A DNA stretch of 64,000 bases from Bifidobacterium saguini DSM 23967 (lineage in GTDB: Bacteria; Actinomycetota; Actinomycetes; Actinomycetales; Bifidobacteriaceae), in assembly GCF_000741715.1 (NCBI RefSeq), contig NZ_JGZN01000018.1:42685-106684 (forward strand), read 5' to 3'. The position numbers and the translations under genes were made by a program. Below are positions 1-7,815 of this stretch, piece after piece. The notes under the pieces were generated by a model that was not told where the DNA came from, did not search any database, and worked only from the letters and a program-made list of their open reading frames with translations. Every line of letters begins with the position of its first letter. The first letter of the stretch is position 1.

Positions 1-1002
1 CATCTCGAACTCCATACCGGTCTGTGCGGAAGCGGAGGCCAGACGGGAGAGGGTGATAATGGAGGCGATGGAGACCAGGAAGCCCATGTTCAGGAAGATC
101 TCGAAGTCGACCTTCTTGGTGTCGATGCCGGAGAGGATGGCGGCCTTGCGGTTGCCACCGACTGCGTAGACGTTACGACCGAAGACCATGCGGTTCAAGA
201 CGAAGTAGTACACGCACACCAGTACGCCGATGATCACGAGCACGATTGGGATACCGCCCTGGGTGGCGTTGCCGGACATGGCCAGCAGGTAGGTCACGTA
301 GCCGATGGCGAGTGCTGCGACCACGCACTTCAGGATGACGAAGCTCATCGGCTGGGCCGGCAGACCATTCTTGACGGCCTTGGCGCGCTTGGTGAGCTGG
401 CTCCATACCACAAGCACAATGGCGGCGATGCCGACGATCAGTGCGGTCAATGCAAACGGTCCAACGAAGATGGTCGGGATGTAGTCCTTGGAGATGGAGC
501 GGAACGCTGCGTTGGAGACCGGGATGGATTCACCGGCGACGACGGTGGCGAGACCACGGAAGATGAGCATGCCGCCCAAGGTGGTCACGAAGCCAGGGAC
601 TCCGACGTAGGCGACCCAGAAGCCGTGCCATGCACCAATTGCGAGGCCGATGACGATCATCAAGAGGATTGCGGCCCACCACGGTACGCCGTGTTTCATG
701 GCCAGTGCGCCGACACCACCGATGAAGGCCACCACGGAGCCCACAGACAAATCGATATGGGTGGCGATGATGATCATCAACATACCAATGGCGGCGATGA
801 GCACGTATGCGTTCTGCTGGAACAGTGCGACCACGTTGTTCGGGTTCAGGAGGCGGCCGCTGGTCAAAATCTGGAAGACGATAATCACCAGCACGAGGGC
901 CAAATAGATGCCGTAGGAGCGCATGTTGCCCAGCAACAGGGACTTGAGGCTCTGTTCCTCTCCGCCCTTCTTTGCGGCGGGGGTTGCGGTTGCAGTAGAC
1001 AT
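1..1002 (-). CDS. CUT2 sugar ABC transporter permease (GguB/XylH-like), 3' end outside window
   Basis: Integral membrane subunit of a monosaccharide ABC importer. The ATG at 1002 has a GGAAAT-type ribosome site just upstream, and 334 codons are open to the left edge, so the C-terminus is missing. The protein has a short cytoplasmic N-terminus, then a run of hydrophobic segments and the conserved loop VGGNRKAAILSGI, as in the MmsB/GguB/XylH/RbsC family. The loop that docks on the ATPase lies in that part. It is the last visible gene of a three-gene leftward operon (binding protein, ATPase, permease). Substrate is inferred only: the neighbouring xylan genes suggest xylose or arabinose, and related bifidobacterial systems also take fructose. 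Confidence 0.9.
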   Translation of the reverse strand, partial: MSTATATPAAKKGGEEQSLKSLLLGNMRSYGIYLALVLVIIVFQILTSGRLLNPNNVVALFQQNAYVLIAAIGMLMIIIATHIDLSVGSVVAFIGGVGALAMKHGVPWWAAILLMIVIGLAIGAWHGFWVAYVGVPGFVTTLGGMLIFRGLATVVAGESIPVSNAAFRSISKDYIPTIFVGPFALTALIVGIAAIVLVVWSQLTKRAKAVKNGLPAQPMSFVILKCVVAALAIGYVTYLLAMSGNATQGGIPIVLVIIGVLVCVYYFVLNRMVFGRNVYAVGGNRKAAILSGIDTKKVDFEIFLNMGFLVSIASIITLSRLASASAQTGMEFEM

Positions 1003-1045
1003 TTTCAGCAATTTCCTTTCAAAGAACGTTTTTCCGGGCGCGCGG

Positions 1046-2617
1046 TCAGGCGAATACCTGATCCTTGGGCAGCGGGGTTGCGGAGGTCATATAACGCATG
1101 AGCTCCTCCTGGTTGGTGGTCTTGGCGTTGAACACGCCCGTGATCTGACCTGCGCTCATCGTGTAGATGCGGTCGCAGATACCAAGCAGCTCAGGAAGTT
1201 CGGAGCTGATAACCACCACGGCTGAGCCGGAGTCGGCAAGCTGGTCAATAATCTCGTAGATGTCGTACTTGGCACCAACGTCGATGCCTCGTGTGGGCTC
1301 ATCCAGGATCAGGACCTTTGGGTCAGTGGCCATCCATTTGGCCAGCACGACCTTCTGCTGGTTACCACCGGAGAGGTTTCCTGCCGGCATTTCGATGGTC
1401 GGAGCCTTGGTACGGAATTCCTTGCGGTATTTCTCCGCGACCTGCTTCTCCTTGGTTTCGTTGACCACTCCAAGCTTGTTGGAGAGTTCTTTGAGGCTTG
1501 CGAGGGAGGTGTTCTCGCGAATGGTCTTCATGAGGTTCAGACCGTAGACCTTACGGTCTTCAGTGGCGTATGCCACACCGTGGTCGATGGCGGAGCGCAC
1601 GGTCGGGAAGTGAACTTCCTTGCCTTCCACGAAGATCTTGCCGGAGGCGTTCACACCGTATTGACGTCCGAACACACTCATCGCTGTTTCGGTGCGGCCA
1701 GCACCAATCAGGCCTGCAAGACCTACGATTTCACCTGCGCGCACGTTGAAGCTCACGTTCTTGGCGACCAGACGAGTCTCATCGAGTGGATGATGCATCT
1801 TCCAATCCTCGATGCGGAACATCTCCTTACCGATGTGGCTCTCGTGCACCGGGTAGCGGTTGGTGAGCGGACGACCGACCATGTCACGAATCAGTACATC
1901 CTGGTCGAGCGGATGTTCGGCATCGATGTCGATATGGCTGATGGTGTGGCCGTCTCGAATCACCTGTACGGCGTCTGCCGAGTAGGCGATCTCGTTGAGC
2001 TTGTGGGAGATGATGATGGCGGTGATGCCCTGCTCGCGGCGTAGGCCATCGATCAGGTCGAGGAGGTTCTTGGAATCCTCGTCGTTCAATGCTGCGGTCG
2101 GCTCATCGAGGATGAGCAGCTTCACGTTCTTGGTCAGGGCTTTGGCGATTTCGACGAGCTGCTGCTTGCCGACGCCGATGTTGGAGATCAGGGTGTCCGG
2201 GTTCTCATCCAGACCGACCTTCTTCATCACGTCGTAGGCGATGCGACGCTGTTCGTCGGCATCGATTGCGATGCCCTTCTTCTTTTGGTTACCCAGGAAG
2301 ATGTTCTCCTGGATGGACATGTAGGGAACCAGTGCAAGTTCCTGATGGATGATCACGATGCCTTTTTCCTCGGAATCGCGAATCGTCTTGAATTTGCAGG
2401 TTTCGCCGTTGTATACGATGTCGCCCTCGTAAGTACCGTACGGGTACACGCCCGACAGCACGTTCATCAGGGTCGACTTGCCGGCACCGTTTTCACCGCA
2501 AATCGAGAATATCTGGCCCCTCTTGACCAGGATATTCACGTCGTTCAATGCGGTGACCGGGCCGAAGCGCTTGACGATATGACGCATCTCCAAAATCACG
2601 TCATCGTTTGTAGCCAC
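1046..2617 (-). CDS. CUT2 sugar ABC transporter ATPase (GguA/XylG-like), two nucleotide-binding domains
   Basis: Energises sugar uptake with the flanking permease and binding protein. It has two fused ABC domains in 523 residues, the usual size. The first has Walker A GENGAGKST (about residues 41-49) and LLILDEPTAAL. The second has the degenerate Walker A GLIGAGRTE typical of CUT2 ATPases, the signature LSGGNQQK and VLILDEPTRGID. An upstream GTG at 2644 would add nine residues, but a strong GGAGGAGG lies at 2623-2630, five bases before the GTG at 2617, so I take 2617 as the start. It lies 44 bp upstream of the permease gene and 122 bp after the binding protein gene. Confidence 0.92.
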   Translation of the reverse strand: MATNDDVILEMRHIVKRFGPVTALNDVNILVKRGQIFSICGENGAGKSTLMNVLSGVYPYGTYEGDIVYNGETCKFKTIRDSEEKGIVIIHQELALVPYMSIQENIFLGNQKKKGIAIDADEQRRIAYDVMKKVGLDENPDTLISNIGVGKQQLVEIAKALTKNVKLLILDEPTAALNDEDSKNLLDLIDGLRREQGITAIIISHKLNEIAYSADAVQVIRDGHTISHIDIDAEHPLDQDVLIRDMVGRPLTNRYPVHESHIGKEMFRIEDWKMHHPLDETRLVAKNVSFNVRAGEIVGLAGLIGAGRTETAMSVFGRQYGVNASGKIFVEGKEVHFPTVRSAIDHGVAYATEDRKVYGLNLMKTIRENTSLASLKELSNKLGVVNETKEKQVAEKYRKEFRTKAPTIEMPAGNLSGGNQQKVVLAKWMATDPKVLILDEPTRGIDVGAKYDIYEIIDQLADSGSAVVVISSELPELLGICDRIYTMSAGQITGVFNAKTTNQEELMRYMTSATPLPKDQVFA

Positions 2618-2739
2618 AGTTACCTCCTCCGATAGTTTCGTCACTGTGCATGGTGAAGGCGCCGTACCGCATCGTTGCAGTGCGGCGCCTCCTTATCTAT
2701 TCGTTTCGCTTGTTACTGGTCAGTTGGTTATGTGTGCGA

Positions 2740-3846
2740 TCACAGACCAGCGTCGGCAGCGGAGATGTAGCCACCATCAACGAGAACCTTCTTCAGGTTG
2801 TCCTTGTCGACGGTAACCGGGGTCAGCAGCTGAGACGGAACATCCTTGACGCCGTTGTTGAAGGTATCGGGTGCCTTCGGCTCCTTGCCTTCGACCAGAG
2901 CCTTGATCATCTCGGCGGTGGCCTTGGCGAGTTCACGGGTGTCCTTGTAGACGGTCATGGACTGCTTGCCCTGAACGATGGCCTGAACGTTGGCCTTTTC
3001 AGCATCCTGGCCGGTGATAATCGGGTAGTAGTCCCAGCCAGCAGCCTCTACGGTGTTGTAGGTACCGGTTGCCTCGGCGTCGTTCTGCGCGAGGACTGCG
3101 TCGAGCTTGGTGCCGTCGTTGTAGAAGGAGTTGATACGGTTCTCCATCTCGTTCTGGGCCTTCTGACGATCCCAGTTATCGATACCGATGGACTGCCAAT
3201 CATCAGCGGAGGCCGGAACCTTGCCGGACTTGGACTGCAGGACGCCGGACTTGAAGTACGGTCCGAGCACATCCCAAGCGCCCTTGAAGTAGTAGCCTGC
3301 GTTGTTGTCGGTCGGGGAACCGGCCATCAGCTCGACATTGAACGGGCCCTTCTGTCCATCCTTCAGGCCGAGCTTCTGCTCGATGTATTCGCCCTGCATA
3401 CGGCCGACATCCTCGAGGGAGAAGGTGGTGTAGTAGTCCACGGCGTCGGTGTTCATGACCAGACGATCGTAGGCGATGACCTTGCCACCGTTGGCGGCGA
3501 CCTGCTCGGCAGCGGCACCGGTTGCAGTACCATCGATGGATGCGATGACCACGTAGTTCATACCATTGTTGGCCATGTTCTGAATCTGCGAGGTCTGCAG
3601 ATCGGTCTTGCCGTCTGCGTACTGCAGGGTAACGTCATAGCCGTAGCCCTCGAGCTGCTTCTTCAGGTTCTCGCCATCGATCTTCCAACGCTCGAGCATC
3701 TGCTCAGGCATGGAGATACCGACCTTGACGGTGTCCGATCCGCTACCACCGGCGGTGGTGGTACCACGGGAACCGCCGCAGGCGGCCAGCGGGACAAGCA
3801 TGGCGGTAGCAGCAATTACGCCCAGGGCCTTGGTCCACTTGTTCAT
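2740..3846 (-). CDS. Sugar-binding lipoprotein of the CUT2 transporter (ChvE/XylF-like)
   Basis: Extracellular solute-binding protein of 368 residues. The N-terminus MNKWTKALG... leads to the lipobox LVPLAAC, so the protein is lipid-anchored after cleavage before Cys. The body follows the periplasmic-binding-protein type 1 fold (VGISMPEQMLERW, ADGKTDLQTSQIQNM, VIAYDRLVM, GSPTDNNA), as in ChvE and other multiple-sugar-binding proteins. An in-frame start further upstream exists, but the ATG at 3846 has AAAGGAAT six bases before it and begins the signal peptide. It is the first gene of the operon with the ATPase and permease. A candidate promoter and a LacI-type palindrome lie upstream. Confidence 0.9.
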   Translation of the reverse strand: MNKWTKALGVIAATAMLVPLAACGGSRGTTTAGGSGSDTVKVGISMPEQMLERWKIDGENLKKQLEGYGYDVTLQYADGKTDLQTSQIQNMANNGMNYVVIASIDGTATGAAAEQVAANGGKVIAYDRLVMNTDAVDYYTTFSLEDVGRMQGEYIEQKLGLKDGQKGPFNVELMAGSPTDNNAGYYFKGAWDVLGPYFKSGVLQSKSGKVPASADDWQSIGIDNWDRQKAQNEMENRINSFYNDGTKLDAVLAQNDAEATGTYNTVEAAGWDYYPIITGQDAEKANVQAIVQGKQSMTVYKDTRELAKATAEMIKALVEGKEPKAPDTFNNGVKDVPSQLLTPVTVDKDNLKKVLVDGGYISAADAGL

Positions 3847-3924
3847 GGGTATTCCTTTCGTCACTGAATAGGAACTTTTGATTTCCTCTTCCTTGGTTCC
3901 GGCAACCTTGCCGAACCTGTTAAA

Positions 3925-3954
3925 AATATACCACATAGTTTTTTGATTTAACAA
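3925..3954 (-). promoter_or_regulatory. Candidate promoter of the CUT2 sugar transporter operon
   Basis: On the minus strand TTGTTA (3954-3949) and TATATT (3930-3925) are separated by 18 bp, about 80 bp before the binding-protein ATG. The match is by eye and moderate. Confidence 0.4.
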
Positions 3955-4022
3955 TTACCAATTGGTGACTTTTACTGAAATAACGCCATTTTTGACAGAT
4001 TTGATTCATTCGCCTAACTAAA

Positions 4023-4036
4023 TGTGAGCGGTAACA
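4023..4036. promoter_or_regulatory. LacI-family-like operator upstream of the CUT2 sugar transporter
   Basis: TGTGAGCGGTAACA fits the TGTnAnCGnTnACA pattern of LacI-family operators, with imperfect two-fold symmetry about the central CG. It lies about 70 bp upstream of the candidate -35 of the transporter operon. The cognate regulator is not obvious. The LacI protein encoded in this window seems to use a different, CGAAA-type site. Confidence 0.4.
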
Positions 4037-4364
4037 ATGACAGAGTATTAACGTTTTTTAGTTCAAGAAAGTACACATATCATCAACGGGGAAAAACGCG
4101 ACACGCCGACATTCGGTCGAGTTCCAGACCCAGGCATACCTCAATATCTCCAAGCAAAAACTCACATTATTCAATCAAAATACAATAATTCATTTCATAT
4201 ATACACATTTTGATTCATGGCAACACGCTCAGCGGCACAATCCAATATCCGGCCCTCTTCTACGCCTCGAACAGGCCCCACGCGAAAACCGGTCACAAAG
4301 CCCATGAATCATACAGTCCTTATATTCGCACAAAACGTTCCACCCACATCATCCCTACAACAAC

Positions 4365-4396
4365 AATGCCGTCCTGCCCACAAGCAGAACGGCATT
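4365..4396 (-). terminator. Hairpin terminator after the small membrane protein gene
   Basis: AATGCCGT and ACGGCATT, extended by CTGC/GCAG, form a stem with a short loop 35 bp past the stop of the small membrane protein. The minus strand continues T-rich (TTGTTGTTG). Confidence 0.6.
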
Positions 4397-4431
4397 ACGG
4401 ATTACTTTTTCGACCCATACCTTGGCAAACG

Positions 4432-4623
4432 TCAGTCCGACTCCCCCATTTCAAAGAGGGCAAGGAACTTCGGCCGCCAGGCATAGCGGGTGGAAACCAG
4501 AACCAGGCCGGCAGCGGTCAGCAGAGCGCCGAGTGGCGCCGCCACGGGATCAACGAACAACAACGCGGCATAAGCCACCGCCAGCAAAGCCAGCGAGAAT
4601 AACAACATTCGATGTGCGTGCAT
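4432..4623 (-). CDS. Small two-helix membrane protein, unknown function
   Basis: Sixty-three residues with two hydrophobic segments (about 7-23 and 28-46), a Pro/Asp turn between them and a basic/acidic tail ending GESD. Support for a real gene: GGAG seven bases before the ATG, a good hairpin terminator after the stop, and a palindrome at 4677-4691 shared with xylan-operon and xylA regulatory regions. It stands alone between the monosaccharide transporter and the xylan operon, same strand as both. I do not recognise a family. The shared operator suggests co-regulation with xylose genes, which is inference. Confidence 0.6.
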   Translation of the reverse strand: MHAHRMLLFSLALLAVAYAALLFVDPVAAPLGALLTAAGLVLVSTRYAWRPKFLALFEMGESD

Positions 4624-4676
4624 AGCAGTATCTCCATTGACGTTGCGCAGGTACGCAGAGTGGAATTAATTATTTA

Positions 4677-4691
4677 GTTTAATGATTTAAC
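4677..4691. promoter_or_regulatory. Xylose-region palindrome, copy 1 (GTTnAATgATTnAAC)
   Basis: GTTTAATGATTTAAC is symmetric except at one position pair. It lies 54 bp upstream of the small membrane protein start and matches similar sites at 7776, 21167 and 24039. Confidence 0.5.
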
Positions 4692-5038
4692 CATATACCC
4701 GTTGTGTTACGAATGCAAATCATCAGCATCTATTGACAGGTCCAAAGCTACGTCCCAATATGAAATTGAGTGCAGTCCTCAAACGTAATGCCTGCCACAC
4801 CAATGCAATATCGGGCAATTTGCGTTAACGTACCATTCAAACATGCCACGCCAGCGCATTTCGAGACTGTACGCACTGTTGTACCGCGAAAATCCCTATA
4901 ACCTCGGTCAGTCTACCGATAACGCCGTGTCACAACAGTGCAATATCAGCAAAAACGCACGATTGTGGCATGCATTCCACCCATGCTGTTCGGTAACACG
5001 AACACAAACCACTCCATAAAGCAGGAATCACAAACAAC
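4692..5038. other. Non-coding stretch between the small membrane protein gene and the GH120 gene
   Basis: No convincing gene is seen. The stretch contains a short palindromic core ACGTTAAC near 4830, which could be a regulator half-site, but I find no well-placed promoter and no RNA structure I can defend. Confidence 0.4.
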
Positions 5039-5081
5039 AATGGTCAGATACCTCGCAACCATGCCAAGGCATCTGACCATT
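5039..5081 (-). terminator. Terminator of the xylan operon
   Basis: AATGGTCAGAT (5039-5049) pairs perfectly with ATCTGACCATT (5071-5081). The hairpin starts 16 bp after the GH120 stop and is followed on the minus strand by TTGTTTG. Confidence 0.7.
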
Positions 5082-5097
5082 CCTCAACCAGCAATCA

Positions 5098-7089
5098 TCA
5101 ACGGGACATGGCACTACTCCATATGAGCACTTCGCCTCTCGGATATGAGGCAAGAGGGCCACGCGCAGATTGTTCATCGCGCGAATCACCCACAATGTCA
5201 CGGTTCACCACAATCGGCGAACCATCCGGATATTCGAAGTATTCCTCCACAATACGAGGTTGGCCCAAATCGGCGGTGGACACCACCGCACCGGTTACTT
5301 GCATCGCATCATTCGGTAAATGAAGCGTAAGCCACAATTCTTCATCCGTCTCTCGCAAACCAAGAGAACCCGACTCAGCGCTCACCTGCGAACCAGGCTC
5401 CCACGAAGCCGCCTGCGCACCCCCAAGATAGGTGTTGGAAGAAAGCTCCACTGACTGAGGCAGGTATCGAATCATTTCTTCATCGCCTAAGCCGGCATTC
5501 GCAACACTTTGCTCATATTCAGCAAGTGAGTGCGGACTTTTTTCGAAGCATGCGCTACCGGTATCCACCACAGTTTCGCTACCCACAGCATCAACGGTAC
5601 GCTCGCTTCTCTGAACACCGCTAAGTCCCATAAACAGGTTGTTGATATAGCGGTCATCACCGCCATACACGAAAGCTTCACCGGCAACATCAGTGGAATG
5701 CGGGAAGTGGTATGGCGTGGACCTATCCAGAACCTGCGCATGACGGATACGACCAGCAAATACATTATTGATGAATGCAGCACCCTGTGCATAATCATCA
5801 AAACTAAATTCTGAGGCGAACACATTGTTCATGAACGTAATCGGTCCATGAGTTACTTCGGTCATAACATCTCGAGTGTTGCGATAGAACACATTCGAAT
5901 CCACTATGGTGCCCTGCGCCTGCCAGTCCAGCCACATGCCCAGCACGGAATCGTGCACGCGATTGCCCCGAATCACCGTATCAACCGCCGCATGCATCTT
6001 GATAGCCGCAACTTCCCAGCCAAAGAATTCGCGCTTGGTTCCGATACGAGAAATATGGTTATGCTCAATCAGGCTGAATGCGCAACCCATATGACCGACC
6101 ACACCATTCTGACCACAATCGTAGATCACGTTGTCGCGCACTATATGTCCGCCAACAACGCCCTTCTTCCATCCAGTATGCAGTGCCTTATACACAGCCT
6201 CTTTCTGGTACTGGTAGCCGGACTTGCGGCGTGTACGAGTCGAATCATTGTCTCCAGTGGAGATTTCCTTACCAAGCGATATAGCTGAACATTTCGCATC
6301 ATGGATGAGATTGTTCTCAATCACCCAGCCACGAGACCAATGCGGGCCAATCAGTCCAATTTGATCGGCGGTTGGTGGCGTATACGGGCAAGCGGCCTGA
6401 GCCAGCTCGAAACCTGAGACCGTAATGTAATTGACAAACGTGCGGCTTGGATAGAAACAGGTTTGTCGCACATTGATTTCAACCAGTTCCTCGTTCGGAT
6501 TGACATCATGGAAATTAGCCCAGATGACTGTACGCTCAGCATCAACGGCGCAACACCATACGTTCACCGTTGCTTCTGGGTCAATAAGAGGTACCACCGT
6601 ATCCGTAGCGGCGTCACGCCCAGTATCCCAACGCTCAGGGTTACGCACCTTATCAAGCGAGGAGACTTCGTAAAATGATTTGCCATTGAGATACACATCA
6701 CCGAGGTGACGAACCTCCTCTCTCGGGTCAGGATAGACAGTCCAGTCACCGAAGACCGTCTCAATGTATGGGTTGTAGCTACCGAAAAACGTATTCGGAA
6801 TCTCAACCCGCCACACGCCGTCACCTTCCGGCACCCATGTGTCAATATGCTCGGAACCTGTGATAATCGGACGTGGCTCACCTTCAGCAGCGCGATACGT
6901 GATGCGATTCGTCTCACTTTCGCCGCCAAATCGGGGATCTACCGATTCGCGATATATGCCCGAATGCACAACAATTTCGTCTCCGGCATGAGCAATCGCT
7001 GCTGCTTGGCCGATCGTCATAAATGGGTTGGCCTCAGTGCCATTGCCCGACAACGAACCCGCCGAAGCCGAAACGTGATATTGCGTCAT
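5098..7089 (-). CDS. GH120 beta-xylosidase
   Basis: Releases xylose from the non-reducing end of xylo-oligosaccharides. The 663 residues form a right-handed parallel beta-helix type protein, visible as repeated short strands (VIENNLIHDA, HIVRDNVIYDC, LIEHNHISRI, VIRGNRVHDS, IVDSNVFYRN). The catalytic pair of the family is placed as Asp388 in WLDWQ and Glu411 in MTEVTHG, the same spacing as the known nucleophile and acid/base of the Thermoanaerobacterium enzyme. No signal peptide, so it acts in the cytoplasm on imported oligomers. The start is set by AAAGGAG seven bases before the ATG. It is the last gene of the operon, 27 bp after the acetyltransferase. Bifidobacterial GH120 enzymes (XylB of B. 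adolescentis) prefer short xylo-oligosaccharides. Confidence 0.88.
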   Translation of the reverse strand: MTQYHVSASAGSLSGNGTEANPFMTIGQAAAIAHAGDEIVVHSGIYRESVDPRFGGESETNRITYRAAEGEPRPIITGSEHIDTWVPEGDGVWRVEIPNTFFGSYNPYIETVFGDWTVYPDPREEVRHLGDVYLNGKSFYEVSSLDKVRNPERWDTGRDAATDTVVPLIDPEATVNVWCCAVDAERTVIWANFHDVNPNEELVEINVRQTCFYPSRTFVNYITVSGFELAQAACPYTPPTADQIGLIGPHWSRGWVIENNLIHDAKCSAISLGKEISTGDNDSTRTRRKSGYQYQKEAVYKALHTGWKKGVVGGHIVRDNVIYDCGQNGVVGHMGCAFSLIEHNHISRIGTKREFFGWEVAAIKMHAAVDTVIRGNRVHDSVLGMWLDWQAQGTIVDSNVFYRNTRDVMTEVTHGPITFMNNVFASEFSFDDYAQGAAFINNVFAGRIRHAQVLDRSTPYHFPHSTDVAGEAFVYGGDDRYINNLFMGLSGVQRSERTVDAVGSETVVDTGSACFEKSPHSLAEYEQSVANAGLGDEEMIRYLPQSVELSSNTYLGGAQAASWEPGSQVSAESGSLGLRETDEELWLTLHLPNDAMQVTGAVVSTADLGQPRIVEEYFEYPDGSPIVVNRDIVGDSRDEQSARGPLASYPRGEVLIWSSAMSR

Positions 7090-7116
7090 TGCATTACTCC
7101 TTTGTATTTGAAAAAC

Positions 7117-7755
7117 TCACACTGAATTATCTTCAACTTCGGCGCGCTGCTCAGGTGTCCAATCCTCGGGCACTTGGCCAATCACATGGCAGGGATTGCC
7201 TACGGCGATGGAATCGGCTGGGATATCATGCGTCACCACGGCACCGGCACCAATGATGGTGTTGTCTCCAATGGTCACGCCTGGGCAAATCACCGCATTG
7301 CCGCCAATCCACACATTGTTGCCGATGGCTACATCTTCATTGTGCTGCCATCCTTCAAGTCTGGGTTTGCGTGCAATGGCGTGGTTCGGTGTATAGATGC
7401 TGACCCTTGGCCCAATCAGGCAGTCCGAGCCGATGGAGATCGGGCCGCCACCCACAACAAGGAAATCCATATTGATGAACGTGCGGTCGCCTATCTTCAA
7501 TCCCAACCCATAATCCAGACGGATCGGAGGTCTGAAATCCACCCCCTCCCCTGCCTCAGGCACAAGTTCGCGAAAGAGCCGTTCAGCCTCAGCCGTATCC
7601 TCGAAATATATGCGATTGATGCGATCGCTCATTTCCTGCGACTCACGCGTCAGTTCCGGCAGGATCTTTGACTTGCGATATTGCAGCCAATCGTCGGCAA
7701 ATAAAGCCTTTACATCCGGATAATCACGCTTAAGCTGTTCAAGATCATGCGCCAT
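7117..7755 (-). CDS. Maltose/galactoside-type O-acetyltransferase (hexapeptide repeat)
   Basis: Acetyl-CoA-dependent sugar O-acetyltransferase of 212 residues, close to the LacA/Maa/NodL size. An N-terminal helical segment is followed by left-handed beta-helix hexapeptide turns (VAIGNNVWIGGNAVICPGVTIGD, IIGAGAVV) and the family ending AVGNPCHVI. The TPNHA motif carries the probable catalytic His. AAGGAGG lies eight bases before the ATG. It sits inside an operon with two deacetylating-type esterases, so it runs chemically against them. A LacA-like role in exporting non-metabolised sugars as acetates would explain this, but that is inference. A regulatory palindrome sits just upstream (7776-7790). 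Confidence 0.85.
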   Translation of the reverse strand: MAHDLEQLKRDYPDVKALFADDWLQYRKSKILPELTRESQEMSDRINRIYFEDTAEAERLFRELVPEAGEGVDFRPPIRLDYGLGLKIGDRTFINMDFLVVGGGPISIGSDCLIGPRVSIYTPNHAIARKPRLEGWQHNEDVAIGNNVWIGGNAVICPGVTIGDNTIIGAGAVVTHDIPADSIAVGNPCHVIGQVPEDWTPEQRAEVEDNSV

Positions 7756-7775
7756 CGCATTGCCTCCTTATATTT

Positions 7776-7790
7776 GTTCAATGGTTGAAC
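7776..7790. promoter_or_regulatory. Xylose-region palindrome, copy 2
   Basis: GTTCAATGGTTGAAC is a near-perfect inverted repeat 20 bp before the acetyltransferase ATG, in the 60-bp gap after the GH43 gene. It is of the same family as the sites at 4677, 21167 and 24039. No clear -35/-10 pair was found beside it. Confidence 0.5.
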
Positions 7791-7815
7791 GATATTGTAA
7801 GACAGGCACCCGCTA

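Noticed and set aside
2650..3867. Plus-strand open frame of 405 codons opposite the sugar-binding lipoprotein
   Set aside because: Antisense shadow; the minus frame has a lipobox and family motifs.
4800..5000. Short plus-strand open frame near 4938-5126
   Set aside because: No ribosome site, overlaps the operon terminator and GH120 end, and composition is that of non-coding DNA.
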